A DNA stretch of 64,000 bases from Mangrovivirga halotolerans. Its GTDB lineage: Bacteria > Bacteroidota > Bacteroidia > Cytophagales > Cyclobacteriaceae. The position numbers and the translations under genes are program-made. Below are positions 44,195-51,662 of this stretch, in pieces. The stretch lies in contig NZ_JAPFQN010000006.1 of assembly GCF_026241165.1 (NCBI RefSeq), forward strand, positions 496,001 through 560,000. The letters are read 5' to 3'. Positions within the stretch are counted from its first letter, which is position 1. Each line of letters begins with the position of its first letter. The notes under the pieces are model-generated. The model saw only the letters and a program-made list of their open reading frames with translations, made no database searches and was not told the DNA's origin.

Positions 44195-45262
44195 TTGACT
44201 AAGCAACGAATAAAATTTTTTATTAATCTGCTGGTATCATTTGGTCTGGCAGGGCTGCTCTTTTATTTGAGCTATGATACAATAGAAACAGCCCCAGGTC
44301 AGTCTAAATCAGATTATATCTGGAGTTTATGGCAGGAAACTAATAAGCTTCCTTTATTTCTTTCCGGAGGTTTGATTCTTTTGAGCCACATGATCAGGGC
44401 CGAAAGATGGAAATTATTGAATGCACCACTCAATTATAAAATTTCTTTTTCGAATAGTTATCATTCGGTCATGTCCGGATATATCGTAAACCTCCTGATA
44501 CCAAGAGGAGGTGAATTATATCGGTGTTACATGCTTAATAAATTAGAAAAAGTTCCGGTTAATGTTTCAATTGGAACTGTGATTGCAGAAAGGGCTGCTG
44601 ATTTAGTCTTTCTTCTTTTACTGATCGGAACTTCGTTCTTCATAGAGTTTGAAAAACTATTATTCTTTATAAAAGAGAGCAAAATTCTTGAATATGTAGG
44701 GGTAGGTAATTCTTTTTCATCAACCCTTTTATTTATTGCTCTGGCAAGTGTTGCTTTTATAATTTTACTGACTTTTCTGGTAAAAAAAGTTAAGCCTGAT
44801 TTTTATAATAAAGTGGCAGCGAAAATCAAGAATTTGATGATTGGTATCAGGGATGGAATAGGTTCTATTTTAAGACTGGAGAAGAGAGGGCTGTTTATTA
44901 TTTATAGTATACTGATCTGGGTTTTATATTATTTAATGACCTATGCTGTAATGAAAGCATTTCCGGAAACTAATCAGTTAGGTCTTGTAGCAGCATTATC
45001 TGTATTTACTATTGGTGGTATAGCGATGACTTTACCTCTTCCCGGGGGCATTGGATCTTACCACGTGCTCGTGCCGCTTGGATTATCAATACTTTATCAA
45101 ATTGATCAAAGTGAAGCAAAAGGGTTTACTTTTATATTCCATTCTTTTTTAACTTTGGTGACCATTCTGGCAGGTTTTGTCAGTTTAATTTATGCCCAGA
45201 TTAAAATTCACAGAAAAAATGTCAACGAAGTCGTCGAAGAAAATACTGTCAGATCGGAATAA
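44195..45262 (+). CDS. Lysylphosphatidylglycerol synthase-like / UPF0104 membrane protein
   Basis: A 355-residue protein with about eight membrane helices of the UPF0104 (LPG-synthase TM region, flippase-like) family. Typical segments are LLSHMIRAERWKLL, MSGYIVNLLIPRGGELYRCY, then GTVIAERAADLVFLLLL and GIAMTLPLPGGIGSYH. There is no aminoacyl-transferase domain. The start is TTG, 2 bp after the panD stop, because no ATG occurs before the first helix. It overlaps rfaE2 by 44 bp and may move a lipid or sugar-lipid; this is family-level inference. Confidence 0.88.
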   Translation: MTKQRIKFFINLLVSFGLAGLLFYLSYDTIETAPGQSKSDYIWSLWQETNKLPLFLSGGLILLSHMIRAERWKLLNAPLNYKISFSNSYHSVMSGYIVNLLIPRGGELYRCYMLNKLEKVPVNVSIGTVIAERAADLVFLLLLIGTSFFIEFEKLLFFIKESKILEYVGVGNSFSSTLLFIALASVAFIILLTFLVKKVKPDFYNKVAAKIKNLMIGIRDGIGSILRLEKRGLFIIYSILIWVLYYLMTYAVMKAFPETNQLGLVAALSVFTIGGIAMTLPLPGGIGSYHVLVPLGLSILYQIDQSEAKGFTFIFHSFLTLVTILAGFVSLIYAQIKIHRKNVNEVVEENTVRSE

Positions 45263-45707
45263 AGCCTCAAAAATTGTTTCAGATTGGAAAAAAGCAGGCG
45301 ATAAAGTGGTTTTTACAAATGGTTGTTTTGATCTGATTCATGCTGGTCATGTCGAATACCTTGAAAAAGCCTCAGAAAAAGGAGACAAACTCATTATTGG
45401 GTTAAATTCTGATTCCAGTGTAAGGAATATTAAGGGTAAAGAAAGACCCATAGTAAACCAGGATGCCCGGGCCAGAGTCTTAGCTGCGCTCGGATTTGTG
45501 GATATGGTTATTTTCTTTGAAGAAGATACTCCTCTTGAATTAATAATGGCACTAAAGCCAACGACATTAATTAAAGGAGCAGATTACAATATCAGCAACA
45601 TTGTAGGAGCAGATTTCGTAATTGAAAAGGGTGGTACGGTTGAGACTATTGATTTGGTAGAAGGGTTTTCAACCACCAACATTATTGAAAAAATTAAAAG
45701 ACTTTAA
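45219..45707 (+). CDS. rfaE2: D-glycero-beta-D-manno-heptose 1-phosphate adenylyltransferase
   Basis: A nucleotidyltransferase of 162 residues from ATG 45219 that makes ADP-heptose for the LPS core. VVFTNGCFDLIHAGHVEYL contains the HxGH motif. GLNSDSSVRNIKGKERPIVNQDARARVLAAL is the second conserved block. LIKGADYNISNIVGADFV and VEGFSTTNIIEKI complete it. The kinase half of HldE is absent, so this is the separate RfaE2 type. The ORF start 27 bp upstream lies deeper in the membrane-protein gene and is less likely. Confidence 0.95.
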   Translation: MSTKSSKKILSDRNKASKIVSDWKKAGDKVVFTNGCFDLIHAGHVEYLEKASEKGDKLIIGLNSDSSVRNIKGKERPIVNQDARARVLAALGFVDMVIFFEEDTPLELIMALKPTTLIKGADYNISNIVGADFVIEKGGTVETIDLVEGFSTTNIIEKIKRL

Positions 45708-45719
45708 ACACATAAAAAA

Positions 45720-46412
45720 ATGATTTGGATAATTTTTATCGTTTTTGGTATTATAAGCTTTGCAGTAAGCCAAAAGCTGAAATCAAAGTTTAAAAAATAT
45801 TCGAAGATCGGCCTTCAAAACGGACTTACAGGTGCCGAGGTTGCCAGACTTATGCTGGCTGATAATAACATTCACGATGTTAAAGTAACTTGTGTACAGG
45901 GAGAATTAACTGATCACTATAATCCTGCTCATAAAACAGTAAATCTTAGTGAAGCAGTTTATCATGGCAATAGCGCAGCATCAGCAGCAGTAGCTTCTCA
46001 CGAATGCGGGCATGCAGTACAACATGCGAATGCTTATAGCATGCTAAAAGTCCGGTCCGCATTGGTTCCGATTCAAAATGTAAGTGCTAAAATCCTTAAT
46101 ATAGTGGTGATTGCATCCATTTTTGGAGGGGCATTTTTATTCAACAGCTTTCCCTTCCAAAGCATTTTATTAATCATCATCGGGGCTTATAGTGTGATGA
46201 CTCTTTTTTCTCTTGTTACTCTACCGGTAGAGTTTGATGCAAGTAAAAGAGCATTAGCCTGGGTAAAAAACCGAAACATTGTTACAACATCAGAATATGG
46301 TATGGCAAAGGATGCTCTAAAGTGGGCGGCAATGACTTATGTAGTTGCAGCAATAGCTTCTCTGGTCACTTTGATGTATTATATTTCATTATTTTTGGGT
46401 TCAAGAGATTAA
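45720..46412 (+). CDS. Membrane zinc metallopeptidase (YugP type)
   Basis: A 230-residue protein with an N-terminal membrane helix and two or three C-terminal helices. The active-site motif HECGH is at about 94-98 in AVASHECGHAVQHA, followed by ALVPIQNVSAKI and LVTLPVEFDASKRAL, the family's third zinc-ligand region (Glu in PVEFDAS). This is the YugP/DUF zinc-peptidase family of membrane proteases with unknown substrates. It lies 12 bp after rfaE2 and probably ends the panC operon. Confidence 0.92.
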   Translation: MIWIIFIVFGIISFAVSQKLKSKFKKYSKIGLQNGLTGAEVARLMLADNNIHDVKVTCVQGELTDHYNPAHKTVNLSEAVYHGNSAASAAVASHECGHAVQHANAYSMLKVRSALVPIQNVSAKILNIVVIASIFGGAFLFNSFPFQSILLIIIGAYSVMTLFSLVTLPVEFDASKRALAWVKNRNIVTTSEYGMAKDALKWAAMTYVVAAIASLVTLMYYISLFLGSRD

Positions 46413-46462
46413 AAGTATTAAATTCGCTACCCTTCAATATAGAACATTAATCTTAAGTACGA

Positions 46463-47602
46463 ATGCAACTACAATTTACTGAAGAACAACTAGCTGTAAG
46501 AGACGCAGCACGTGATTTCGCACAAAACGATTTATTACCTGGTGTAATAGAAAGAGATACAAATCAGGAATTTCCTGCAGAGCAGGTTAAAAAAATGGGT
46601 GAACTCGGATTTCTAGGAATGATGGTTGATCCTAAGTATAATGGAGGAGGTATGGATACTATTTCATATGTCCTTGCAATGGAAGAAATCTCCAAAGTTG
46701 ATGCTTCAGCAAGTGTTATTATGTCTGTAAATAACTCTCTTGTATGCTGGGGACTTGAAAAATATGGATCTGAAGAACAAAAGGAAAAATATTTAAAGCC
46801 ACTTGCATCCGGAGAAATAATCGGAGCTTTTTGTCTTTCTGAGCCTGAAGCAGGTTCTGACGCAACTTCACAAAGAACTACTGCGGAAGATAAGGGTGAT
46901 TATTACCTTCTTAATGGAACAAAAAACTGGATCACAAATGGTGGTAATGCATCTGTTTATCTCGTAATGGCACAGACTAATCCGGAACTTGGACATAAAG
47001 GTATCAATTGCCTTATTGTTGAAAAAGGCATGGACGGATTTACTGTAGGAAAAAAGGAAGATAAATTAGGTATCAGAGGTTCTGACACACACTCTTTGAT
47101 GTTCCAGGATGTAAAAGTTCCTAAAGAAAACAGAATTGGAGAAGACGGGTTTGGTTTCAAATTTGCTATGTCGACACTTGATGGAGGAAGAATCGGTATT
47201 GCTTCTCAAGCTCTTGGTATTGCTTCAGGAGCATATGAACTATCAATGAAGTATGCAAAAGAACGCAAAGCTTTCGGTAAGGAAATAGCAAAACATCAGG
47301 CAATTCAATTTAAGATTGCCGACATGGCAACTACAATAAATGCTGCAAGATGGATGTGTCTTGAAGCAGCTTACCAGAAAGATCAGGGTCAGAATTATGC
47401 CAGAGCTGCTGCAATGGCCAAATTGTATGCCTCTCAGGTGGCTATGGATGTAACAGTTGAAGCCGTACAGGTACACGGAGGATACGGTTATGTTAAAGAG
47501 TACCACGTAGAAAGGTTAATGCGGGATGCAAAAATTACACAGATCTATGAAGGGACTTCGGAAATTCAAAAGATCGTTATTGCCCGAGATGTGCTTAAAT
47601 AA
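46463..47602 (+). CDS. Acyl-CoA dehydrogenase, short/medium-chain type
   Basis: A FAD enzyme of 379 residues that forms the 2,3-enoyl-CoA. CLSEPEAGSDATS is the FAD/substrate-binding segment near 130. The later FAD-binding block is RIGIASQALGIASGAYELSMKYAKERKAFGK. The catalytic Glu is in QIYEGTSEIQ near 365. The length and pattern match butyryl-CoA-dehydrogenase-like members, whereas the 599-residue fadE further on is the long-chain type. The AraC regulator gene follows after 155 bp and a hairpin. Confidence 0.95.
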   Translation: MQLQFTEEQLAVRDAARDFAQNDLLPGVIERDTNQEFPAEQVKKMGELGFLGMMVDPKYNGGGMDTISYVLAMEEISKVDASASVIMSVNNSLVCWGLEKYGSEEQKEKYLKPLASGEIIGAFCLSEPEAGSDATSQRTTAEDKGDYYLLNGTKNWITNGGNASVYLVMAQTNPELGHKGINCLIVEKGMDGFTVGKKEDKLGIRGSDTHSLMFQDVKVPKENRIGEDGFGFKFAMSTLDGGRIGIASQALGIASGAYELSMKYAKERKAFGKEIAKHQAIQFKIADMATTINAARWMCLEAAYQKDQGQNYARAAAMAKLYASQVAMDVTVEAVQVHGGYGYVKEYHVERLMRDAKITQIYEGTSEIQKIVIARDVLK

Positions 47603-47723
47603 TGATAAAGTACAATTATAACTTTCATTGTTTTCTTACATGACGCATTAATCTGGGAAATTACAATTTGAGAGTTCAAGTATTTTTTTTACTTTGGTGC
47701 TGAATTTTTTAATAGATACAATC

Positions 47724-47749
47724 AAAGGCGGATTATAACGCCGCCTTTT
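47724..47749 (+). terminator. Hairpin between acyl-CoA dehydrogenase and AraC genes
   Basis: An 8-bp stem AAAGGCGG / CCGCCTTT with a 9-nt loop and only a short T tail ends 9 bp before the AraC ATG. It could end the acyl-CoA dehydrogenase transcript, or form the leader of the AraC mRNA and mask its start. Confidence 0.55.
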
Positions 47750-47757
47750 CAGGGCTT

Positions 47758-48687
47758 ATGGAGGATTATAATAAGATTATTGAATCGTTATCGGTAAAGT
47801 TTTTAAGTGCTAAAAACATTGAAGTACTTAGATCTGTTACTGTGAAAAATTTGTACGATGTAGAGAATACGATTTTAAAACTACGTCATGGTGAAATTTC
47901 GTTTGGGGAAGATGAAATAGAAACTCTTAGAGAAGGAGAGATACTTTTCGTACCCGGCGGTAAAGGAGTTCCGATAACGTATGGTCCACAACCTGCTGAT
48001 CAGGTTAAAAGTGATGACTTTTTAAACTTAAAGGAGAATTACTTAAAATCAGGACGCGATTTATTTTCACCGTCAAATAGCGATGACACTTATTTTAGCA
48101 GTATTAGTTTCACTGCTAAGGTATTTGACTCAGTTAATTTTTTCGCTTCTCTTGATATTCCTCCTTTTATCATCAGGAATGATGAGAAATTATCTAATCT
48201 GATTGAAGAGATCATTGAAGAACAAAGCAATGAACTCCCGGGAAGAGATCGCCTGATCAAGGTTAATACAGATCTTCTTGTAGTAGAGGTTATTAGATAT
48301 ATTTTCAGAAATGAGTTATTTATTGAGCAATTAGCGACAAATGTAACTTATTTCAAGGATCCGCGACTTTTGGATATCTTCGCTTTTATTAAAGAGAACA
48401 TTGGTGGAGACCTGTCTAACAGAGTATTAGCAGGTGTTGCAAATGTCTCTGAAGATTATGTTGGACAGTACTTTAAAATGCTGACAGGTATTAATCCTCA
48501 GGATTATATTGAGTACCAGCGAATGGAACAGGCTGTCAACTTATTGAGAACGACTAAGAAGAGCATTCGTGAAATAGGTAAGGAAGTTGGATATAAAGAC
48601 ACAGCTTATTTCTGCCGAAGATTTAAAATGATGTTCGGAATTCCTGCAGGTAAAATGAGAAGAAGAGAATCAGTTATGAACGTTTAA
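47758..48687 (+). CDS. AraC-family transcriptional regulator
   Basis: A 309-residue protein. The first half looks like a cupin-type or unknown ligand domain (NLYDVENTILKLRHGEISFGEDE, EGEILFVPGGKGVPI). The C-terminal AraC domain has two helix-turn-helix units at about 205-305. These include NRVLAGVANVSEDYVGQYFKM, TKKSIREIGKEVGYKDTAYF and CRRFKMMFGIPAGKMRR. It is likely a transcription activator; the ligand and target are unknown. It follows an acyl-CoA dehydrogenase gene and overlaps the convergent GGGP synthase gene by 18 bp. Confidence 0.92.
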   Translation: MEDYNKIIESLSVKFLSAKNIEVLRSVTVKNLYDVENTILKLRHGEISFGEDEIETLREGEILFVPGGKGVPITYGPQPADQVKSDDFLNLKENYLKSGRDLFSPSNSDDTYFSSISFTAKVFDSVNFFASLDIPPFIIRNDEKLSNLIEEIIEEQSNELPGRDRLIKVNTDLLVVEVIRYIFRNELFIEQLATNVTYFKDPRLLDIFAFIKENIGGDLSNRVLAGVANVSEDYVGQYFKMLTGINPQDYIEYQRMEQAVNLLRTTKKSIREIGKEVGYKDTAYFCRRFKMMFGIPAGKMRRRESVMNV

Positions 48688-49443
48688 GGATTGATTATAA
48701 CGTTCTACAATATTAGCAACCTCGGTCATCAGGCCGGGGTTTTTTTCTATCCCATTGCCAACGACTACTACGTCTGCACCTGATTCTATGCATTGCAAAG
48801 CTTTTTCTTTATTGGTTATTCCACCACCGACAATTAAAGGAATTTCAATTGATTTTTTAACCATTTTGATCATGCGAGGAGGTATTGGTTTTTCTGCGCC
48901 GCTTCCACCATCCATGTATATTACTTTTTGTCCAAGTAGTTCTCCAGCCATAGCCGTACTTGCTGCGATATCCGGCTTGTCAGAAGGTATAGGCTGACTG
49001 TGACTCATGTAGCCAGCAGCAGTCGGTTTTCCACTATGAATAAGCATGTAACCAGTACTGATAATTTCTATTTTACTCTTTTTCAACACAGGGGCAACTA
49101 AAACATGTTGCCCAATGAGTAATTCCGGATTTCTTCCGGAAATCAATGAAAGCAATAAAAGGCCATCAGCATGTGGGTCGAGTTGAAGATTGTTACCTGG
49201 AAATAAAATAACAGGAATATTAGATCCTTCTTTAATAGCAGAAACTACCCAGGATAAGTTTTGGTGCATCATGAGACTTCCACCGATAAAAAAGTAATCA
49301 ACTTTGTTTTCGACCGCCATCATGATAAGCTTATTAAGCCTGACAGATGAATCAATTTTATCCGGATCGATTAAAACAGCAAATGACTTAGTGCCTTTTT
49401 TAGTTTTTTCGGTGAGGTCTTTATATAATTCCCTATTATTCAT
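48670..49443 (-). CDS. Geranylgeranylglyceryl phosphate synthase / PcrB-type enzyme
   Basis: A TIM-barrel prenyltransferase of 257 residues that ether-links a polyprenyl diphosphate to sn-glycerol-1-phosphate. SFAVLIDPDKID is the first-strand motif. FFIGGSLMM, VILFPGNNLQLDPHADGLLLLSLISGRNPELLIG, IYMDGGSGAEKPIPPRMI and LIVGGGITNKEKA are the phosphate- and G1P-binding loops. The Bacteroidota group II enzymes are known to make geranylgeranylglyceryl phosphate. ATG 49443 is used; it lies within the end of the upstream gene. A longer frame to 49530 lacks family similarity. Confidence 0.93.
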   Translation of the reverse strand: MNNRELYKDLTEKTKKGTKSFAVLIDPDKIDSSVRLNKLIMMAVENKVDYFFIGGSLMMHQNLSWVVSAIKEGSNIPVILFPGNNLQLDPHADGLLLLSLISGRNPELLIGQHVLVAPVLKKSKIEIISTGYMLIHSGKPTAAGYMSHSQPIPSDKPDIAASTAMAGELLGQKVIYMDGGSGAEKPIPPRMIKMVKKSIEIPLIVGGGITNKEKALQCIESGADVVVVGNGIEKNPGLMTEVANIVERYNQSLNVHN

Positions 49444-49831
49444 TATTGTTTTTGGATACAGCTTTATCTGATTCTTCTGAATTATTCTCCAGGAACTCAT
49501 TGATTTTTTCTTTTGCCAAAGCAAGGGCAAAAATACCAGCCTGATATTTCATTGCTTTCCAAATGGAAAAATCGTCTTTTTTAACCTTCTTGTCAACTTT
49601 TACAACTTTAGCAGAATCAGTTTCCTCTTCGGAAGTTTCCTCATCAGAATCTTTTTTACCTTTAAGTAATTTATACGTAAGATATGCAGTTAAAACAGCT
49701 CCACCAGCAATAAGGGCTCTTTTTCCCCATACTTCTGCTTCTTCCATTATATCATCTAGTTCTTCTTCCATTAAATAACGGTAGTAATCAGAGTTATTTT
49801 TTAACTGTTCCTTTTTTTTATCACTATCCAT
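49436..49831 (-). CDS. Small hypothetical membrane-associated protein
   Basis: A 131-residue protein. It is charged at the N-terminus (KKKEQLKNNSDYYRYLMEEELDDI), with one weak hydrophobic segment ALIAGGAVLTAYLTYKLL at about 38-55. A very acidic Ser/Asp/Glu stretch follows (DSDEETSEEETDSAKV), then AMKYQAGIFALALAKEKINEFL. The family is not recognised. It sits between the holin-like gene (5 bp upstream) and the GGGP synthase gene (8-bp overlap), so all three are likely one transcript. The role is unknown. Confidence 0.7.
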   Translation of the reverse strand: MDSDKKKEQLKNNSDYYRYLMEEELDDIMEEAEVWGKRALIAGGAVLTAYLTYKLLKGKKDSDEETSEEETDSAKVVKVDKKVKKDDFSIWKAMKYQAGIFALALAKEKINEFLENNSEESDKAVSKNNNE

Positions 49832-49836
49832 ATTTT

Positions 49837-50169
49837 TTAAATATTACTGTCAAATAATTCAACCATTCTGTCCCTTAATTTTTTCTTAAAAGAAGGAGAC
49901 TGAGAAATGAAATATGCTGCTACAGCAAGTATAGCATAAATAATGCTAACCGAGCCAAAGCCAATTAGTAAACTTTCGGCCCACTTTGATATGGCCAATG
50001 CCAGTAGAATACTAACAAAAACTATAAATAAAGAGAGCATCCCGATAAAAAACATGATCGCAACAGCATGCGTAATAAGCAGTGCTATTCTTTGCTCAAT
50101 ATCAAGCTTAACAAGCTCAACCTTATTTTCTATAAATCGATTGAATGCTTCAATAAGAGATTTGTACAT
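49837..50169 (-). CDS. Phage-holin-superfamily-like small membrane protein
   Basis: A 110-residue protein with a helical soluble start (FNRFIENKVELVKLDIEQRIALLI). Two membrane helices follow (AVAIMFFIGMLSLFIVFVSILLA and LIGFGSVSIIYAILAVAAYFI) and then a basic tail. The layout matches the Actinobacterial holin-X / YqjE-like group, which is chromosomal and usually not phage-derived. No phage genes are near. First gene of the unit with the acidic membrane protein and GGGP synthase. Confidence 0.75.
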   Translation of the reverse strand: MYKSLIEAFNRFIENKVELVKLDIEQRIALLITHAVAIMFFIGMLSLFIVFVSILLALAISKWAESLLIGFGSVSIIYAILAVAAYFISQSPSFKKKLRDRMVELFDSNI

Positions 50170-50271
50170 GTTGGCGGTTGATTATTTTATATAAAGTTAG
50201 CCCACAATATTATACTCTACTTGATATTAATGAAAATTATTCGGGACTGCAAGAAAGACCTCGACCTGTAA

Positions 50272-51426
50272 TTATTGGTTGTCAACTCTTTGTTCATGGT
50301 ATGACCCAATTTTGTTATTGGTTATACCGTTCTCTGACTTTTGGGAAAAGTATATAAGAGTGTATGGAAGTAAAAAGAAAATAAAAATTATATAAATAAA
50401 CCCTGCAATTCGATATTGGCCGGTAAGCTTTCCTAATTTTTCTGCTAATACTACAGGGATTTGGCGAAAAGCCTTGTTTGGTAAAAATAAAACGACTCCG
50501 AATAAATTAAATAATAAATGAACAACAGCAACATTAATTGCTGCGCCTCCAGTAAAAATAGCTACTAAAAGAGCTGTAATAGTTGTGCCTATGTTAGCAC
50601 CCATAACAAACGCAAAGCCCTGATTCATAGATATTTTTTTTGTTGCTACCAGTGGAACAACCAAAGGAGTCGTTACCGAACTGCTTTGCACACCAGCTGT
50701 GATTACAGTGCCCCACAGAAAAGACCTGAGGGGATTTGTAAAAAAGTATCTTTGCATTTTTTCTTTTGATTCTCCGATTAACACTAGGCTTCCATACTTG
50801 GCAAGCAGCTTGATAGTAATAAGTAAAATTATAAAAGAAAGAATTGATAATAAGATGTAACTATCAAACCATCCGACGATTACAGATGAAATTTTGGTTT
50901 CATGAGTAATAAAAGAAATATCAGTATCGATAAAATTGTAACTTAGGCTCTTGAATTTGTTTGAAAGAAAACTTGTTATATTACTTAAAAAACCCGTAGT
51001 GATTTCGAGAGGAAACAATATAGCAGTAACTATGATATTAAACATATCATGTACAGTTCCGGCCGCTATAGCTCTTCTGAATTTGTTTTTTTGATTAACA
51101 AAGGTTAGTGAAACCAAGGTGCTTGTCAGAGTTGTACCAATATTTGCCCCCATAATAATTGGGATTGAACTCTGAAAGGAAATAGTGCCTGCTGCTACCA
51201 TGGTAACAATTATACTTGTTACAGCAGAACTACTTTGAATAATAGCAGTAGCAATTAATCCAATAAAAAGTCCGATAAAAGGATTACTGGTGGCCTGAAT
51301 CAATGAATTAATAGTTTCCTGACTCAAAAGCTTGAGAGAAGAAGCCATTACATTCAGCGTAATAAAAAACAGTATTAAGCTGGTAATTATAATGGAGTAA
51401 TATATATGGACCTTTCTGTTATTCAT
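50272..51426 (-). CDS. Na/Pi cotransporter family protein without PhoU domain
   Basis: A 384-residue protein with about nine membrane helices and two copies of the family repeat. QSSSAVTSIIVTMVAAG plus MGANIGTTLTSTL is in the first half. QSSSVTTPLVVPLVA plus MGANIGTTITALL is in the second. These QSSS and GANIGTT motifs bind sodium and phosphate in SLC34-type transporters. The C-terminal PhoU domain of its divergent neighbour is missing. A -7 box lies 24 bp upstream. The substrate is presumably phosphate. Confidence 0.93.
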   Translation of the reverse strand: MNNRKVHIYYSIIITSLILFFITLNVMASSLKLLSQETINSLIQATSNPFIGLFIGLIATAIIQSSSAVTSIIVTMVAAGTISFQSSIPIIMGANIGTTLTSTLVSLTFVNQKNKFRRAIAAGTVHDMFNIIVTAILFPLEITTGFLSNITSFLSNKFKSLSYNFIDTDISFITHETKISSVIVGWFDSYILLSILSFIILLITIKLLAKYGSLVLIGESKEKMQRYFFTNPLRSFLWGTVITAGVQSSSVTTPLVVPLVATKKISMNQGFAFVMGANIGTTITALLVAIFTGGAAINVAVVHLLFNLFGVVLFLPNKAFRQIPVVLAEKLGKLTGQYRIAGFIYIIFIFFLLPYTLIYFSQKSENGITNNKIGSYHEQRVDNQ

Positions 51427-51450
51427 TGATCATAATTGAATATTCGCCTG

Positions 51451-51458
51451 CAAAGATA
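51451..51458 (-). promoter_or_regulatory. -7 promoter box for the PhoU-less Na/Pi gene
   Basis: On the - strand the bases are TATCTTTG, an exact TAnnTTTG match, 24 bp before the start codon. No TTTG at the proper -33 distance was found, so an activator may be needed. Confidence 0.5.
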
Positions 51459-51565
51459 GAGTAAACATATTAATTCTAGTTTAGAGCATATATCATCAAA
51501 ATGTTAAATAAATTTTCTTTCTTAGTGCTGATAATCAGTGATTTTACGATTAATATAAAGCCAAT

Positions 51566-51601
51566 GTTAACCTAGTGTTAACAAACGAGTTTTGCTTAAC
51601 A
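51566..51601 (+). promoter_or_regulatory. TTAAC repeats upstream of Na/Pi gene, possible Pho-box-like operator
   Basis: GTTAAC occurs at 51566 and 51577, exactly 11 bp apart, and TTAACA again at 51596, next to the -33 element. Repeats of a TTAAC core in 11-bp register are the form of PhoP/SphR-type Pho boxes in Bacillus and cyanobacteria. A regulator is not identified here. Confidence 0.4.
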
Positions 51602-51621
51602 ATTATTTAATGGTATGTTTT
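51591..51621 (+). promoter_or_regulatory. Promoter of the Na/Pi-PhoU gene
   Basis: TTTG (51591-51594), a 19-nt spacer, then TATGTTTT (51614-51621) matches TTTG-N19-TAnnTTTG in all but the last base. The ATG is 41 bp downstream. Confidence 0.6.
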
Positions 51622-51662
51622 AAAACTCTCTTATTAGATTTGCACCAATAAATTTTAATGAT

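Noticed and set aside
49837-50169. Prophage remnant because of the holin-like protein
   Set aside because: No lysin, structural, integrase or other phage gene is near, and such small two-helix proteins are usual chromosomal genes in bacteria.
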